Source: Rhizobium sp. Leaf262
Lineage (GTDB): Bacteria > Pseudomonadota > Alphaproteobacteria > Rhizobiales > Rhizobiaceae
Direction: 5' to 3'
Length of the DNA stretch: 64,000 nt
Assembly (NCBI RefSeq): GCF_001422245.1
Contig: NZ_LMMM01000019.1
Coordinates: 124,001-188,000, forward strand
The notes under the pieces are model-generated. The model saw only the letters and a program-made list of their open reading frames with translations, made no database searches and was not told where the DNA came from. A program made the position numbers and the translations under genes. Shown here in pieces: positions 46,854 through 56,200 of the stretch (position 1 is the first letter of the stretch; the number at the start of each line of letters is the position of its first letter).

Positions 46854-47882
46854 ATGGGGCAAGTGACACCATTTTCGAATGATGAAGCCACGCGCCTGAT
46901 GGTCGTGCGCGAAATATTGCCCTTGTCCGGTGAACCGGCAGAGGAACTGGCAGCGCTCTCCGGCCTCGCCAAAGACATGTTCGGGACGTCGCGGGCAGCC
47001 GTTCATATTCTCGATGACCACTGGATGCACATCGTCCATCAGGCTGGCGAACAGATCGGCGAATGCGCGCGTGATATTTCCGCCTGCAATGTCGTCGTCA
47101 TGAACAACGAGACGGTGGTCATTCCCGATCTTGCTGTCGATCCGAAATGGCGTGCCATGCCTTACGTCGTGGCGAGCCCCAATATCCGGTTTTACGCAGG
47201 TACACCGATCGAACTGGAGCCGGGACTGGCCGTCGGCGCCTTCTGCCTGACGGATACCAAGCCCCGCCAATTCAGCGAAGAAGAGCAGATGAGCCTCAAG
47301 CGGTTTGCAACGCTCGCCGGTGCGTTGCTGAGACTGCAGCGCGCGAACTTCACGATGAGCCTTGCACAACGCGAGTTACGGGATGCGGCTATGACCGATC
47401 CGCTGACGGGTTTCTTCAATCGCACGGCACTGGAGCTTGTTGTCGACGACCAGCTTGGCGAGGCGCTTCGCGGCAATGGCACATTCGGTGCGCTCTATCT
47501 CGATATGGATGGCTTCAAAGCCATCAACGATACACTCGGACACGCTGCAGGTGACGCGGTTCTACAAGAATCGGCAAACCGCATCCGCGCATCGATTCGG
47601 ACGCAGGATACCGTCGTCCGCATGGGCGGAGACGAGTTTGCGATCTTCGTTCCCAATCCCCAGGCACCGGAAACGCTTGAGAAAATAGCCGAACGGTTGT
47701 TGATCGCGTTTCGCGATCCCTTCCACATCGACGGCAGTCAGGTCGTGGCAAATCTGAGTATTGGCGGTGCACTTGCGCCGCAGGCAGGCGCGGACAGATC
47801 CACATTGTTGCAGCGAGTGGATGAGGCGCTTTATCAAGCCAAAAAAGAAGGGCGCAACCGTTTTATCAGTCGCACCCTCTGA
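46854..47882 (+). CDS. GAF-GGDEF diguanylate cyclase
   Basis: About 342 residues: a GAF sensory domain (about residues 25-165) followed by a GGDEF domain. The active-site GGDEF is intact at 258-262, and an RTQD inhibitory site stands five residues before it (249-252), so product feedback by cyclic di-GMP is likely. No membrane segment is present, so it is cytoplasmic. GGGGGGAAG before ATG 46854 fixes the start. It follows holC by 35 bp. Confidence 0.9.
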   Translation: MGQVTPFSNDEATRLMVVREILPLSGEPAEELAALSGLAKDMFGTSRAAVHILDDHWMHIVHQAGEQIGECARDISACNVVVMNNETVVIPDLAVDPKWRAMPYVVASPNIRFYAGTPIELEPGLAVGAFCLTDTKPRQFSEEEQMSLKRFATLAGALLRLQRANFTMSLAQRELRDAAMTDPLTGFFNRTALELVVDDQLGEALRGNGTFGALYLDMDGFKAINDTLGHAAGDAVLQESANRIRASIRTQDTVVRMGGDEFAIFVPNPQAPETLEKIAERLLIAFRDPFHIDGSQVVANLSIGGALAPQAGADRSTLLQRVDEALYQAKKEGRNRFISRTL

Positions 47883-47901
47883 TATTTCCAGTCGAACCAG
47901 A

Positions 47902-48828
47902 TCAGTCGAAGAACGAGTCCACGAATTTGTGGCGGCCGAGAAGGAAAGCGTCGGCAACGTGCATGAGGGGCGCGAGGTCCACGTCGGACGTGCCAGATTT
48001 GATGATCTCGGCGAAGCGTTCGTAAAGGGCAGGGTACTCACGCTCCGGCTCAGCCATTTTCAGGTCACCATTGATGGAAAGCTTCGCGCCGCCTTCCGAC
48101 AGGACCATCTGCCCGGCGTCGGTTTCAGCGATGATGTCCCAGCTCTGTTTGCCGGTCTGGCGCCAGTCGAATTCGGCATGGACCTGCAACTGCGTCACGT
48201 CCGAAAAGCGGATATCGGCAGCAATCGGCGCATCGCGATTCTCAGGGAATTCAAGCGTCGCCTTGGTGATGAACAGCGCGCGCGGCAAGATGTGGGTGAT
48301 GATCGACAGGGCATTGATGCCGGGATCGAACACACCGAGACCACCCGCCTGCCAGATCCAGTCCTGATTGGGATGCCAGTGTCGAACGTCTTCCTTCCAG
48401 ATGACGTGGACGCTGTTGATTTTGGTCGAAGCCAGAAAGCTTTTGGCGGCTTCTACGGCAGGCGCGTAACGTGAGTGCCAGCTGGCAAACAGCGAAAGTC
48501 CCTTGGAATCGGCCAGACGCACCAGATCCTGAACTTCCGACAGCGTCGCACCCGGTGGCTTTTCAAGGAAGACATGCTTGCCAGCGTTCAAAGCAGCGAA
48601 GGCAGCGGTGTAGCGATACTGCGGCGGCATGCAGAGCGAAACGGCCTGCACATCCGGCGCTGCGTCCAGCAGCGCTTCGATAGTGCCGTAGGATGGAACG
48701 CCATCCACCGTGCCATGGCGGCTGGCGGTGGCGACCAGATCGAAATCCGGATTGGCTGCAATGGCTGGAAGGTGCTGATCGCGAACGATTTTGCCAACGC
48801 CGACGATGGCGAGCTTGGTAGCTGACAT
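47902..48828 (-). CDS. Gfo/Idh/MocA oxidoreductase, galactose dehydrogenase-like
   Basis: A 308-residue NAD(P)-dependent sugar oxidoreductase. The N-terminal VGVGKIVRDQHLPAIAANP is the cofactor-binding start, and GKHVFLEKPPGATL contains the conserved EKP. The overall pattern resembles Pseudomonas D-galactose 1-dehydrogenase, so oxidation of galactose or a related aldose is a reasonable inference. It converges with the cyclase gene (20 bp between stops). Confidence 0.82.
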   Translation of the reverse strand: MSATKLAIVGVGKIVRDQHLPAIAANPDFDLVATASRHGTVDGVPSYGTIEALLDAAPDVQAVSLCMPPQYRYTAAFAALNAGKHVFLEKPPGATLSEVQDLVRLADSKGLSLFASWHSRYAPAVEAAKSFLASTKINSVHVIWKEDVRHWHPNQDWIWQAGGLGVFDPGINALSIITHILPRALFITKATLEFPENRDAPIAADIRFSDVTQLQVHAEFDWRQTGKQSWDIIAETDAGQMVLSEGGAKLSINGDLKMAEPEREYPALYERFAEIIKSGTSDVDLAPLMHVADAFLLGRHKFVDSFFD

Positions 48829-48966
48829 GAAAAGAGAACCCGTCTGAATGTTTCACTCGAATAATAGTACTTTATCGAGTTCTAGCAGAAACCCAGACGT
48901 CGGCAAGGGTGCTGCGTATAGTAGGTGACGCTGCGGATTCTAAAGGCTGTGGGCTGATATCATCCT

Positions 48967-49085
48967 CCCTCATTCCTGTGCTTGTCACGGGAATCCAGCC
49001 AGCCCAAGTCGTGGGCTGAAAAGACTTCTCTCCGCCGCGCAGACGCGCGACGACTGGATTCCTGTGACAAGCACAGGAATGAGGG
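48967..49085. repeat. Palindromic intergenic repeat
   Basis: A 32-bp left arm (48967-48998) and a 32-bp right arm (49054-49085) are inverted copies with one mismatch; both contain ATTCCTGTGCTTGTCAC. A smaller hairpin (AGCCC and GGGCT) lies just inside the left arm. It fills most of the 312-bp gap between two divergently read genes' ends and starts. This sequence family differs from the two elements at 6955 and 61612. Confidence 0.75.
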
Positions 49086-49141
49086 AAGTCGTGATTCTGG
49101 CTTGTGTCGTCTACCGCGGCAACGTAACGGCTTCCCGCTTT

Positions 49142-49981
49142 TCAGTCCAGCGAGGCAACAAGCAGCGGTTTGTGGGCCGGTTTCTTGTAGATCAGATGCA
49201 CGACCTTATATCCTTCCGCCTTCAACTGCGTCAGCAGGGCGGGCAGCATGGAAGCTGTGCGTCTATGGATATCGTGCATGAGAATGATGCCGCTGCCGCG
49301 ATGGCGAAGGGCCGCCATGGTGCGGGAGGCGACGACGGCGGGCGAATCCTTGAAGTAATCTTTCGAATCGATCTGCACATCCATGATGACCATGCCGTGA
49401 TCCGTGATCAGGCTGCGCAGGCGACCATTATCCGCGAGATAAGGGAAGCGGAAGAAGGACGCGTCGGTGTCCGTGGCCTTGGCAACGGCATTGGCACCCT
49501 TGGACACTTCCGCCAGAGCGCGGTCGAACGAGACGCTGCGCAGGTTGGCGTGGCTGAATGTGTGGCTACCAACGCTGTGACCCTCGGCCACGACCTTTTT
49601 GGCGATGGCCGGGTGCGCCTGAGCCATCTCGCCCACCATCAAGAACGTCGCTTTGACACCAAACTCATCCAGCGTCGCCAGAATGCTTTCCGTCCGGCCC
49701 GGCACCGGGCCATCATCGAAGCTCAACACCACTTCCTTATTGGCAAGCGCAATGTCCTTCAGCGACGAAACCTCGATATCCCGCCCGGCAAGACCGGTGG
49801 GGTTGCGAGGGCGCATCCATGCCGCTGGCGAAAGCGCCACGGGATCATTCGCCTTGAGCGACTGGCCAGCGGGCATGGTCGCTGCAAAGGCTGTCTTCAG
49901 CGAGCCATCGGGCTGTGGTTTGCCAGCACAGCCAGCGAGACATGCGGCAATAGCTGCGGGAAACAGAAGGGAAAAACGCAT
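49142..49981 (-). CDS. Polysaccharide deacetylase lipoprotein
   Basis: A 279-residue NodB-homology protein. The N-terminus is a lipoprotein signal with lipobox LAGC (Cys18). VLSFDDGPVPG holds the catalytic and metal-binding aspartates, and HSVGSHTFSHANL the metal-binding histidines. It likely removes acetyl groups from an envelope polysaccharide or peptidoglycan. No other polysaccharide genes are adjacent. Confidence 0.88.
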   Translation of the reverse strand: MRFSLLFPAAIAACLAGCAGKPQPDGSLKTAFAATMPAGQSLKANDPVALSPAAWMRPRNPTGLAGRDIEVSSLKDIALANKEVVLSFDDGPVPGRTESILATLDEFGVKATFLMVGEMAQAHPAIAKKVVAEGHSVGSHTFSHANLRSVSFDRALAEVSKGANAVAKATDTDASFFRFPYLADNGRLRSLITDHGMVIMDVQIDSKDYFKDSPAVVASRTMAALRHRGSGIILMHDIHRRTASMLPALLTQLKAEGYKVVHLIYKKPAHKPLLVASLD

Positions 49982-50067
49982 GGCGAGGCTCGCAGCAAAT
50001 CAGTGTGGGATTGCAACGAGCTTTCGTTGATTATGGTTAATAGGCGGTTACTGGCGGCAGGCCACGC

Positions 50068-50799
50068 CTAGAGAACGTCAATTTTGTCCAGAAGTCTCAC
50101 GCCACTGCCTCGGATGATCTGGACAGGAAGGTCCATATCGACCTCTTTCGCTTTGGCGCGAAGTCTCCCAAAGGCAACGTCGAACCTTCTGCTGAATGGG
50201 TCGCCCGGCGCGGGATCGTAGAATTGCAGAACATCCATGCGGGAGATGGTTCGCGAATCATGCTGCGCGAAAAACTCCATGAGAACTGTTTCCTTGCCGG
50301 AAAGCTGTATGCCCGTGCCGTCGGGTGCCACCAGTCTTTGTCGTTTTCGATCCAGCAACCAGTTTGAAGCACGGCTGCTTGACCGTGAAGGAGGGAGCGC
50401 TGCCGAACCGTCATGCCTTACGCGTTTGACGAGATTGGATGCTGCACTCGCCAGTTCTTCGCTGTCCACCGGTTTGGTAAAATAGAGATCGGCTCCGCTG
50501 CTATAGCCACGCAACTTATCCTCCCGCGTGCACAGGGCTGTGAGCATGATCACGCCGATGTCTTTCCGCTCCGCAAGTGAGGCAGCAAGATCAAATCCGT
50601 TCACGTCAGGGAGATTGACATCGAGAATGGCGACATCGAAGCTGTTTTCGGCAAGCAACCCCCTGAATTCCGCACCGCTGGATGCCTCGGTGACGTCGAA
50701 TTCCCGCAATCTCAGGTAGTCGGCAAGACCTAACCTTAAATCCCTGTCATCCTCAACCAGAAGGAGTTTGGGTTTGCGTTGGGCTACTATTTCTTTCAT
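50068..50799 (-). CDS. OmpR-type response regulator
   Basis: About 243 residues. The receiver has the acidic pair near E16-D18, phospho-acceptor Asp60 in AILDVNLPD, Thr87 and Lys109 (FTKPVD). The C-terminal half is a winged helix (QLSGKETVLMEFFAQH and the RRFDVAFGRLRAKA recognition region). The start is ATG 50799; a TTG at 50814 is upstream. It is divergent from the histidine kinase gene, an arrangement that suggests a cognate pair. Confidence 0.88.
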   Translation of the reverse strand: MKEIVAQRKPKLLLVEDDRDLRLGLADYLRLREFDVTEASSGAEFRGLLAENSFDVAILDVNLPDVNGFDLAASLAERKDIGVIMLTALCTREDKLRGYSSGADLYFTKPVDSEELASAASNLVKRVRHDGSAALPPSRSSSRASNWLLDRKRQRLVAPDGTGIQLSGKETVLMEFFAQHDSRTISRMDVLQFYDPAPGDPFSRRFDVAFGRLRAKAKEVDMDLPVQIIRGSGVRLLDKIDVL

Positions 50800-50830
50800 A
50801 ATGACGAATACCAATATCAGTCTTCAAATA

Positions 50831-50876
50831 TTGAGGATACCCTCAAGGTTTAAATTTACGGCTGATGTCCATCAGC
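50831..50876. promoter_or_regulatory. Two inverted repeats in the divergent two-component promoter
   Basis: TTGAGG-ATAC-CCTCAA lies at 50831-50846 and GCTGATG-TC-CATCAGC at 50861-50876, both perfect. They sit in the 170-bp region between the response regulator and kinase starts, so they may be operators. Neither resembles the GTTAC repeats before the autotransporter. Confidence 0.45.
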
Positions 50877-50969
50877 TAAGTCCATACGATGGGGTTTCAA
50901 TCCCGGGCGATGTTCAAAGTGCCGATCCATAATAAAATCAATTAAAAATCATAAGATGAAGCTGTGTTT

Positions 50970-53030
50970 ATGACTGCCTGCCGACGCAAAGACAAGCTCC
51001 TGTCTATATCGTTTTCGGCGTTGCTTCAAATTTTGTTGATGATGTGCGTCTTTTGCCTTGTGAATGATGCGTATGCCCGTGACGAAGCTTCACCCACGTT
51101 GCCGCCGATCGATGGGCACCTCTCCATTCTGGAAGGCAATATGGAGCCTCTCGCATTTTCCGACATGCTGATGCCCGAAAACCAAGCGAGATTTCGCTTG
51201 GTCGAAGGTCGAGGTATAAATCGCGGTTACACGACGAAGCCACTCTGGCTGAAACTGGATTTGCCAGCGGTCACCGATGGCCGCGCCATCCTCAGCTTTT
51301 CGCCAAACTTTCTGGATTTCGTAGATGTCTATGTGCAGCCGCCCGGACAGGGTGGCGGCGCAAACACCTTCGAGCATTACGCCTTCGGTGACCATCGCCC
51401 CCTGCCGGTGGATGGTATTTCTTCCGTTGCGCCTTCTGTCCGACTTGATTTCAAGGCCGGACAATCGACACTGGTTTACGTCCATATCCTCAACACGAAC
51501 TCCTTCACACAAGTCAACATGCGGCTGGATCCGGTCGAAAGCCTGTCTCTGCGACAGGTTGCGGGCGGCCTGGTTTTTGGCCTGTGGTTCGGAGCCATGG
51601 CAGCGTTGATGCTGACGCAACTCGTCTTTTACCACTTTGACCCGAAAGCGCGGTATCTGCTGCTGGCATTGAGTACGCTTGGCGTCATGCTGGTCTATGT
51701 CGCAAATCTCGGCCTCAGCCGTGTTTTTCTCTTTCCGAACAACGGGCCGGGCAACGACGTCTTCCTGGGGGTAACGGCTTGGGGTGGGTTCAGCGCCAGT
51801 GCGATGGTATACGCCTCCATTCTGTCTTTGCGGAGCAGAGCCAGAATGCTTTATCCGGTCTATGTGCTTTTTACTCTTATCGGTCTCGTCGGGATGGGCT
51901 TTGCGCTGGCGGGCAAAAACATACTGTTTGGTCCATTTGGAACCGTCGCAGGCGTGCTGGGCGCGTTGCTGACAATGATTATCGGTATCCGGCAGATGAA
52001 TGTGGATGGACAGGCCAGCAGACTGGCTGCCGTGGCCTTTACGCTGGTGGGGCTGGGCGCATCCATTTCCATGCTCCAACGGTTTAGCATGACCAGGCTG
52101 CCCGATTGGGTGTTTTATGCCTACGGCCTGTCTGCGCTTATCCAGACGCTGCTGCTGACAGGAGCCAAGGCGATCCGCCTGCGCAATGCGGAAAGCCTGA
52201 ACAAATCGCTGCAGATGAAAGCCCTTCATCAGGCGCAGGCATCGGAAAAGGCGGCTGTGAAGCTTGTTGAGGAGCGGACACGAGAACTGGTGGTCGCCCG
52301 ACAGGTTGCCGAGGATGCCCTCAAAGCCGAAACGGACTCACAACTGCGGCAGGTTCGTTTTCTGGAGGTCGTCTCGCACCAATATCGCACGCCGCTTGCT
52401 TCCATACGGTCGAATATCGATGGTATTGCGCTGTCCTTGGGCGATGGTGATGGCGCGAACAAAAACAGGGCCGAACGCATCCGTCGCGCCGTTACGCGTC
52501 TGGTCGAGGTCCTGGAAATCAACGTCGCGCGCAGCCGCCTTCAAGGGCCATCATTTCGCCCGCAGATGGAACAGAAAAGAGCTGGCGAAATCGTGGAGGC
52601 AGCCTTGCAGCGTGCGCACGATCTTCTGAACGCCCCCGACATCGATCGGAATGTCGAGCCGGCCGCCGCTGAGACGTATCTGTATGTTGACGCCGACATG
52701 CTTGAACTCGCAATCGTCAACCTTCTGGAAAACGCTGTCAAATACAGCGCGAACAACGGGGCTGGCAGCATAAATCTGTCGCTTGTAAAACGGTCAGACG
52801 ATATCGAAATCAGCGTTGAAGATCACGGCGTAGGTATTCCGGCGGCAGATTTGCCGCATGTCTTTGACAATTCCATACGCGGCGCAAACGTCGGACATGT
52901 CGAAGGATCGGGACTGGGGCTGTTTCTGGTTGCCAAAGTCGTTGACGCGCATCAGGGCCGTGTTGAGGTAAGCAGCCACGAAGGCCAAGGCACCGTGATT
53001 CGAATCATCCTGCCAACATTGCGTGTATGA
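50970..53030 (+). CDS. 7TM-DISM sensor histidine kinase
   Basis: About 686 residues. A signal/anchor near the N-terminus precedes a periplasmic beta domain (7TMR-DISMED2-like, about 45-190), then about seven hydrophobic helices (about 195-395), a coiled coil, a HisKA with the phospho-accepting His in SHQYRTPLASIRSN (about residue 470), and an ATPase domain with NLLENAVKY, GVGIPAADLPHVFD and GSGLGLFL. DISM domains usually bind carbohydrates. Start is ATG 50970 or GTG 50964. Likely partner is the divergent regulator; the next gene is the autotransporter. Confidence 0.9.
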   Translation: MTACRRKDKLLSISFSALLQILLMMCVFCLVNDAYARDEASPTLPPIDGHLSILEGNMEPLAFSDMLMPENQARFRLVEGRGINRGYTTKPLWLKLDLPAVTDGRAILSFSPNFLDFVDVYVQPPGQGGGANTFEHYAFGDHRPLPVDGISSVAPSVRLDFKAGQSTLVYVHILNTNSFTQVNMRLDPVESLSLRQVAGGLVFGLWFGAMAALMLTQLVFYHFDPKARYLLLALSTLGVMLVYVANLGLSRVFLFPNNGPGNDVFLGVTAWGGFSASAMVYASILSLRSRARMLYPVYVLFTLIGLVGMGFALAGKNILFGPFGTVAGVLGALLTMIIGIRQMNVDGQASRLAAVAFTLVGLGASISMLQRFSMTRLPDWVFYAYGLSALIQTLLLTGAKAIRLRNAESLNKSLQMKALHQAQASEKAAVKLVEERTRELVVARQVAEDALKAETDSQLRQVRFLEVVSHQYRTPLASIRSNIDGIALSLGDGDGANKNRAERIRRAVTRLVEVLEINVARSRLQGPSFRPQMEQKRAGEIVEAALQRAHDLLNAPDIDRNVEPAAAETYLYVDADMLELAIVNLLENAVKYSANNGAGSINLSLVKRSDDIEISVEDHGVGIPAADLPHVFDNSIRGANVGHVEGSGLGLFLVAKVVDAHQGRVEVSSHEGQGTVIRIILPTLRV

Positions 53031-53135
53031 TCCCGATTTAAGGTTGCTGCGGGTTGCGGATAGCATGCCTTCCGTCGCCAGAGCCGCAGCAAAACACACT
53101 CTCTTTATAAGTGTAACTTCCGCGACACGGTTTTT

Positions 53136-53170
53136 GTTACATGGCGTTACGTAGCGTTACGTAGCGTTAC
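53136..53170. promoter_or_regulatory. Four GTTAC direct repeats at 10-bp spacing
   Basis: GTTAC occurs at 53136, 53146, 53156 and 53166, each 10 bp apart; the last three are part of an exact GCGTTACGTA repeat. The array is about 110 bp before the autotransporter start and 105 bp after the kinase stop. Phased direct repeats of one helical turn are typical sites for OmpR-type regulators. Confidence 0.6.
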
Positions 53171-53280
53171 ACTAAATATCTGCGCCCCGAGCCAGAATTC
53201 ATTAAATTTGCTCGTAATGCGCGAGGGGATTTGCGCATGCGGCAAGAGGCCGTTTCGACTTTTGAATTCAGGGGATATGG

Positions 53281-56200
53281 ATGCGCGGAAATTCAGTATT
53301 ATCGGCCAATGCTATGCGGCGGTCCAAGGGTGTGGGTGCCATAAGCCGCGGTGCCCTGCTCGCTTCTACGGTGCTGCTGACGATGCCGCATCTGGCGATG
53401 GCGCAAACCTACGATACGACCGGGAATGTTATCCCTGATGGAACAAGCTTTTCGACAAATGTATTCGTTGGCCAAGCAGACGGAGCCATTGCAGATATTA
53501 TCGTGAACAGCGGGACACTTACCAGTCCTTATGGTGATATTGCATGGGGCATTAATAGTATCGGAACGGCGACTGTTACTGGTGATGGCTCGGTCTGGAC
53601 GAACACGGGCTATCTCAATGTCGGTGTCACCGGTACCGGCACGCTCAATATCGAGGCGGGCGGTCAAGTAACGAATGCTTCTGGTTTTATCGGGGACAAA
53701 AATAGCAGTGTGGGTACCGTTAATGTAACGGGTGAAGCGTCGTCATGGACGAATTCCGACGATCTCATTGTTGGCAACAGTGGCGCGGGTACTCTCAATA
53801 TCGAAGCTGGCGCTCATGTCGGAAGTGCGACGAGTTATATTGGTTCAAGAACTGTTGGTAATGGAACGGTAAACGTCACAGGGCAAGATGCTACATGGGC
53901 CAATTCTGGTAACTTGTTCCTTGGCTCTAGTGGGACGGGCACACTGACGATTGCCGATGGCGGCGTTGTATCCGTGGGAACGGAGCAGCCAGAAAGCGGT
54001 TTCAACGGCACTGTTTTCATCGCGGATCAAACTGGTTCGTCTGGAACGTTGAACATCGGCGGGGCCTTTGTTGAAACTGCTGGTACCGCAGGTACTTTGA
54101 ATGCTGCTGCCGTTCAGTTTGGTGCGGGTACAGGGCAGATTTTCTTTAATCATAGTAATGAAGTCTATGATTTCTCTGCCGATATCATCGGTAAAGGCGA
54201 TATCTTCCACATGTCCGGTGTAACGACGCTTTCAGGCAACAGCTCCGGTTTTACGGGGCTGACTTACATTGACGGGGGGAAGCTCCACGTCACCGGTTCG
54301 CTGGGCGGACAGGATGGTTCTATTGGACACCAGAGCGACAGCACTGGGCAAGTCGTAGTCTCAGGTGCAGGATCAACCTGGTCTAATTCCGGTGGTCTGA
54401 TCGTCGGCACTCACGGTTCGGGTACGCTGACCGTTGCCAATGGCGGTGTCGTATCAGTTGGAACAATGCAGCCCAATTCCGGCCACGACGGTACTCTTAC
54501 TATCGCAAATCAGACTGGGTCGACCGGAACGCTAATTATCGGTGCAGCTGCTGACGAGGATGCCGCTGCCGCGGGGACACTGGAAGCCGCTGGTGTCTCT
54601 TTCGGGGCAGGGACGGGTAAAATAGTGTTCAATCACACCAATGGTGGATACGAGTTCTCGTCCGACATCTCGGGCAACGGTACCATCAATCATATTCACG
54701 GTAATACCAAATTCACTGGCGATAACACGCAATTCACCGGAACGACGAATGTAGAGGGTGGAACTCTCCATGTAGTTGACGTGCTGTCAGGGACGACGAA
54801 CGTCAATGGCGGCGAGTTGGATGTTACGGGTCAACTCCGAGGTGGATTGAATATCACTGCCGGTGAGGTAACCGTTTCCGGCACTGGCAGTATCGAGACT
54901 GAGGGTTCGATTACTATCGGCAGCAACAGCAACTCAAATATTTCCACCGGGTTGGTCGTAGGCGGACGCGGTGAAATTCCAGTGGCCCCTGGTAGCGTGA
55001 CGGCACAAAGCATAGATTTAGTCGGTCCTAACTCTTTTATTCTGTTCAACCACGCGGACCAAAATTATGATTTCGACACTCCCATAACCGGTAACGGCAC
55101 TATTGCGCATTTGGCAGGCGTCACGACCCTGTCGGGTAACAATAACGATTTTTCTGGCACCACATACGCTTATGGCGGGACGCTTGTCGTGACTGAGGCA
55201 CTTGGAGGGCAGGTTTCCGTTTATGGCGGAACGCTGGCCGGAACGGGCCATGTCGGCGAGACTACTGTTAAAGCAGGCGGCATTCTCTCGCCTGGTCTGG
55301 TTTCCGCGATGGAGATGAGACGTGATAGTGGTTCTTCCTCCAATTCGTACAAAATTGGCACATTGCATGTGGATGGAAACCTGACGTTCAACGCCGGCTC
55401 TACCTACGCAGTCGATCTGAGCTCAGAGCCATCGGATGACGTGATAGATAACGCTAACTCATCGAAAATCGTATCAAAAAGTGATAGGGTCATCGTTAAT
55501 GGCAATGTCACAATAAATGACGGCGCTAAGCTCAAAGTAACGGCTCTTGACGAGGATACAAGCTACAAGACCGCCAAGAACTATCGAATTATCGAGACCT
55601 TGAACCACAGTTTGACGGGTGAGTTCACCGATATCGATAAGACCAATTCACCCTTCCTCAATGTCACTACGACATACGAAAACAATAACGCGTATCTGAC
55701 TGTGAAAACGTCGGATTTCGTGTCGGTCGCGAAGAATCCCAACCAGCGTTCGCTTGGTGCCGCGCTGGATTCGCTCGACCAGTCTGGTGAGTCCCTGAAG
55801 CTTTATAACAGCCTCGCCGTACTGGATGAGAGTCAGGTTCAGAAAACCTATGAGCAGCTTTCCGGTGAAGTCTATGCCACGGCGCAAGGCGCTTTCACGC
55901 AGACCAATCGTGCGGTCAACACGGCCCTCAACAGCCGTGTTCGCTCGGTAACGGACGGAGTGGCGGCTCCGTCCTCCCTGGCGCTCGGTTATGCCGAGGA
56001 AGAGAAAGGCCCGGTCAAGGACGATCGTTTCGCTGCATACGAAAACAAGAAGTCGTTCGACACGGACCGTTTCGCGACCTGGGTCAATGGCTTCGGCTCG
56101 TGGGGTAAGGTCAGTGGCGTCGATGGCAGCAGCGATACGGATGTTTCCAATGGCGGCGTGCTCGTCGGTGGCGATGTCGGTTTCGGTGAAAATACGCGCG

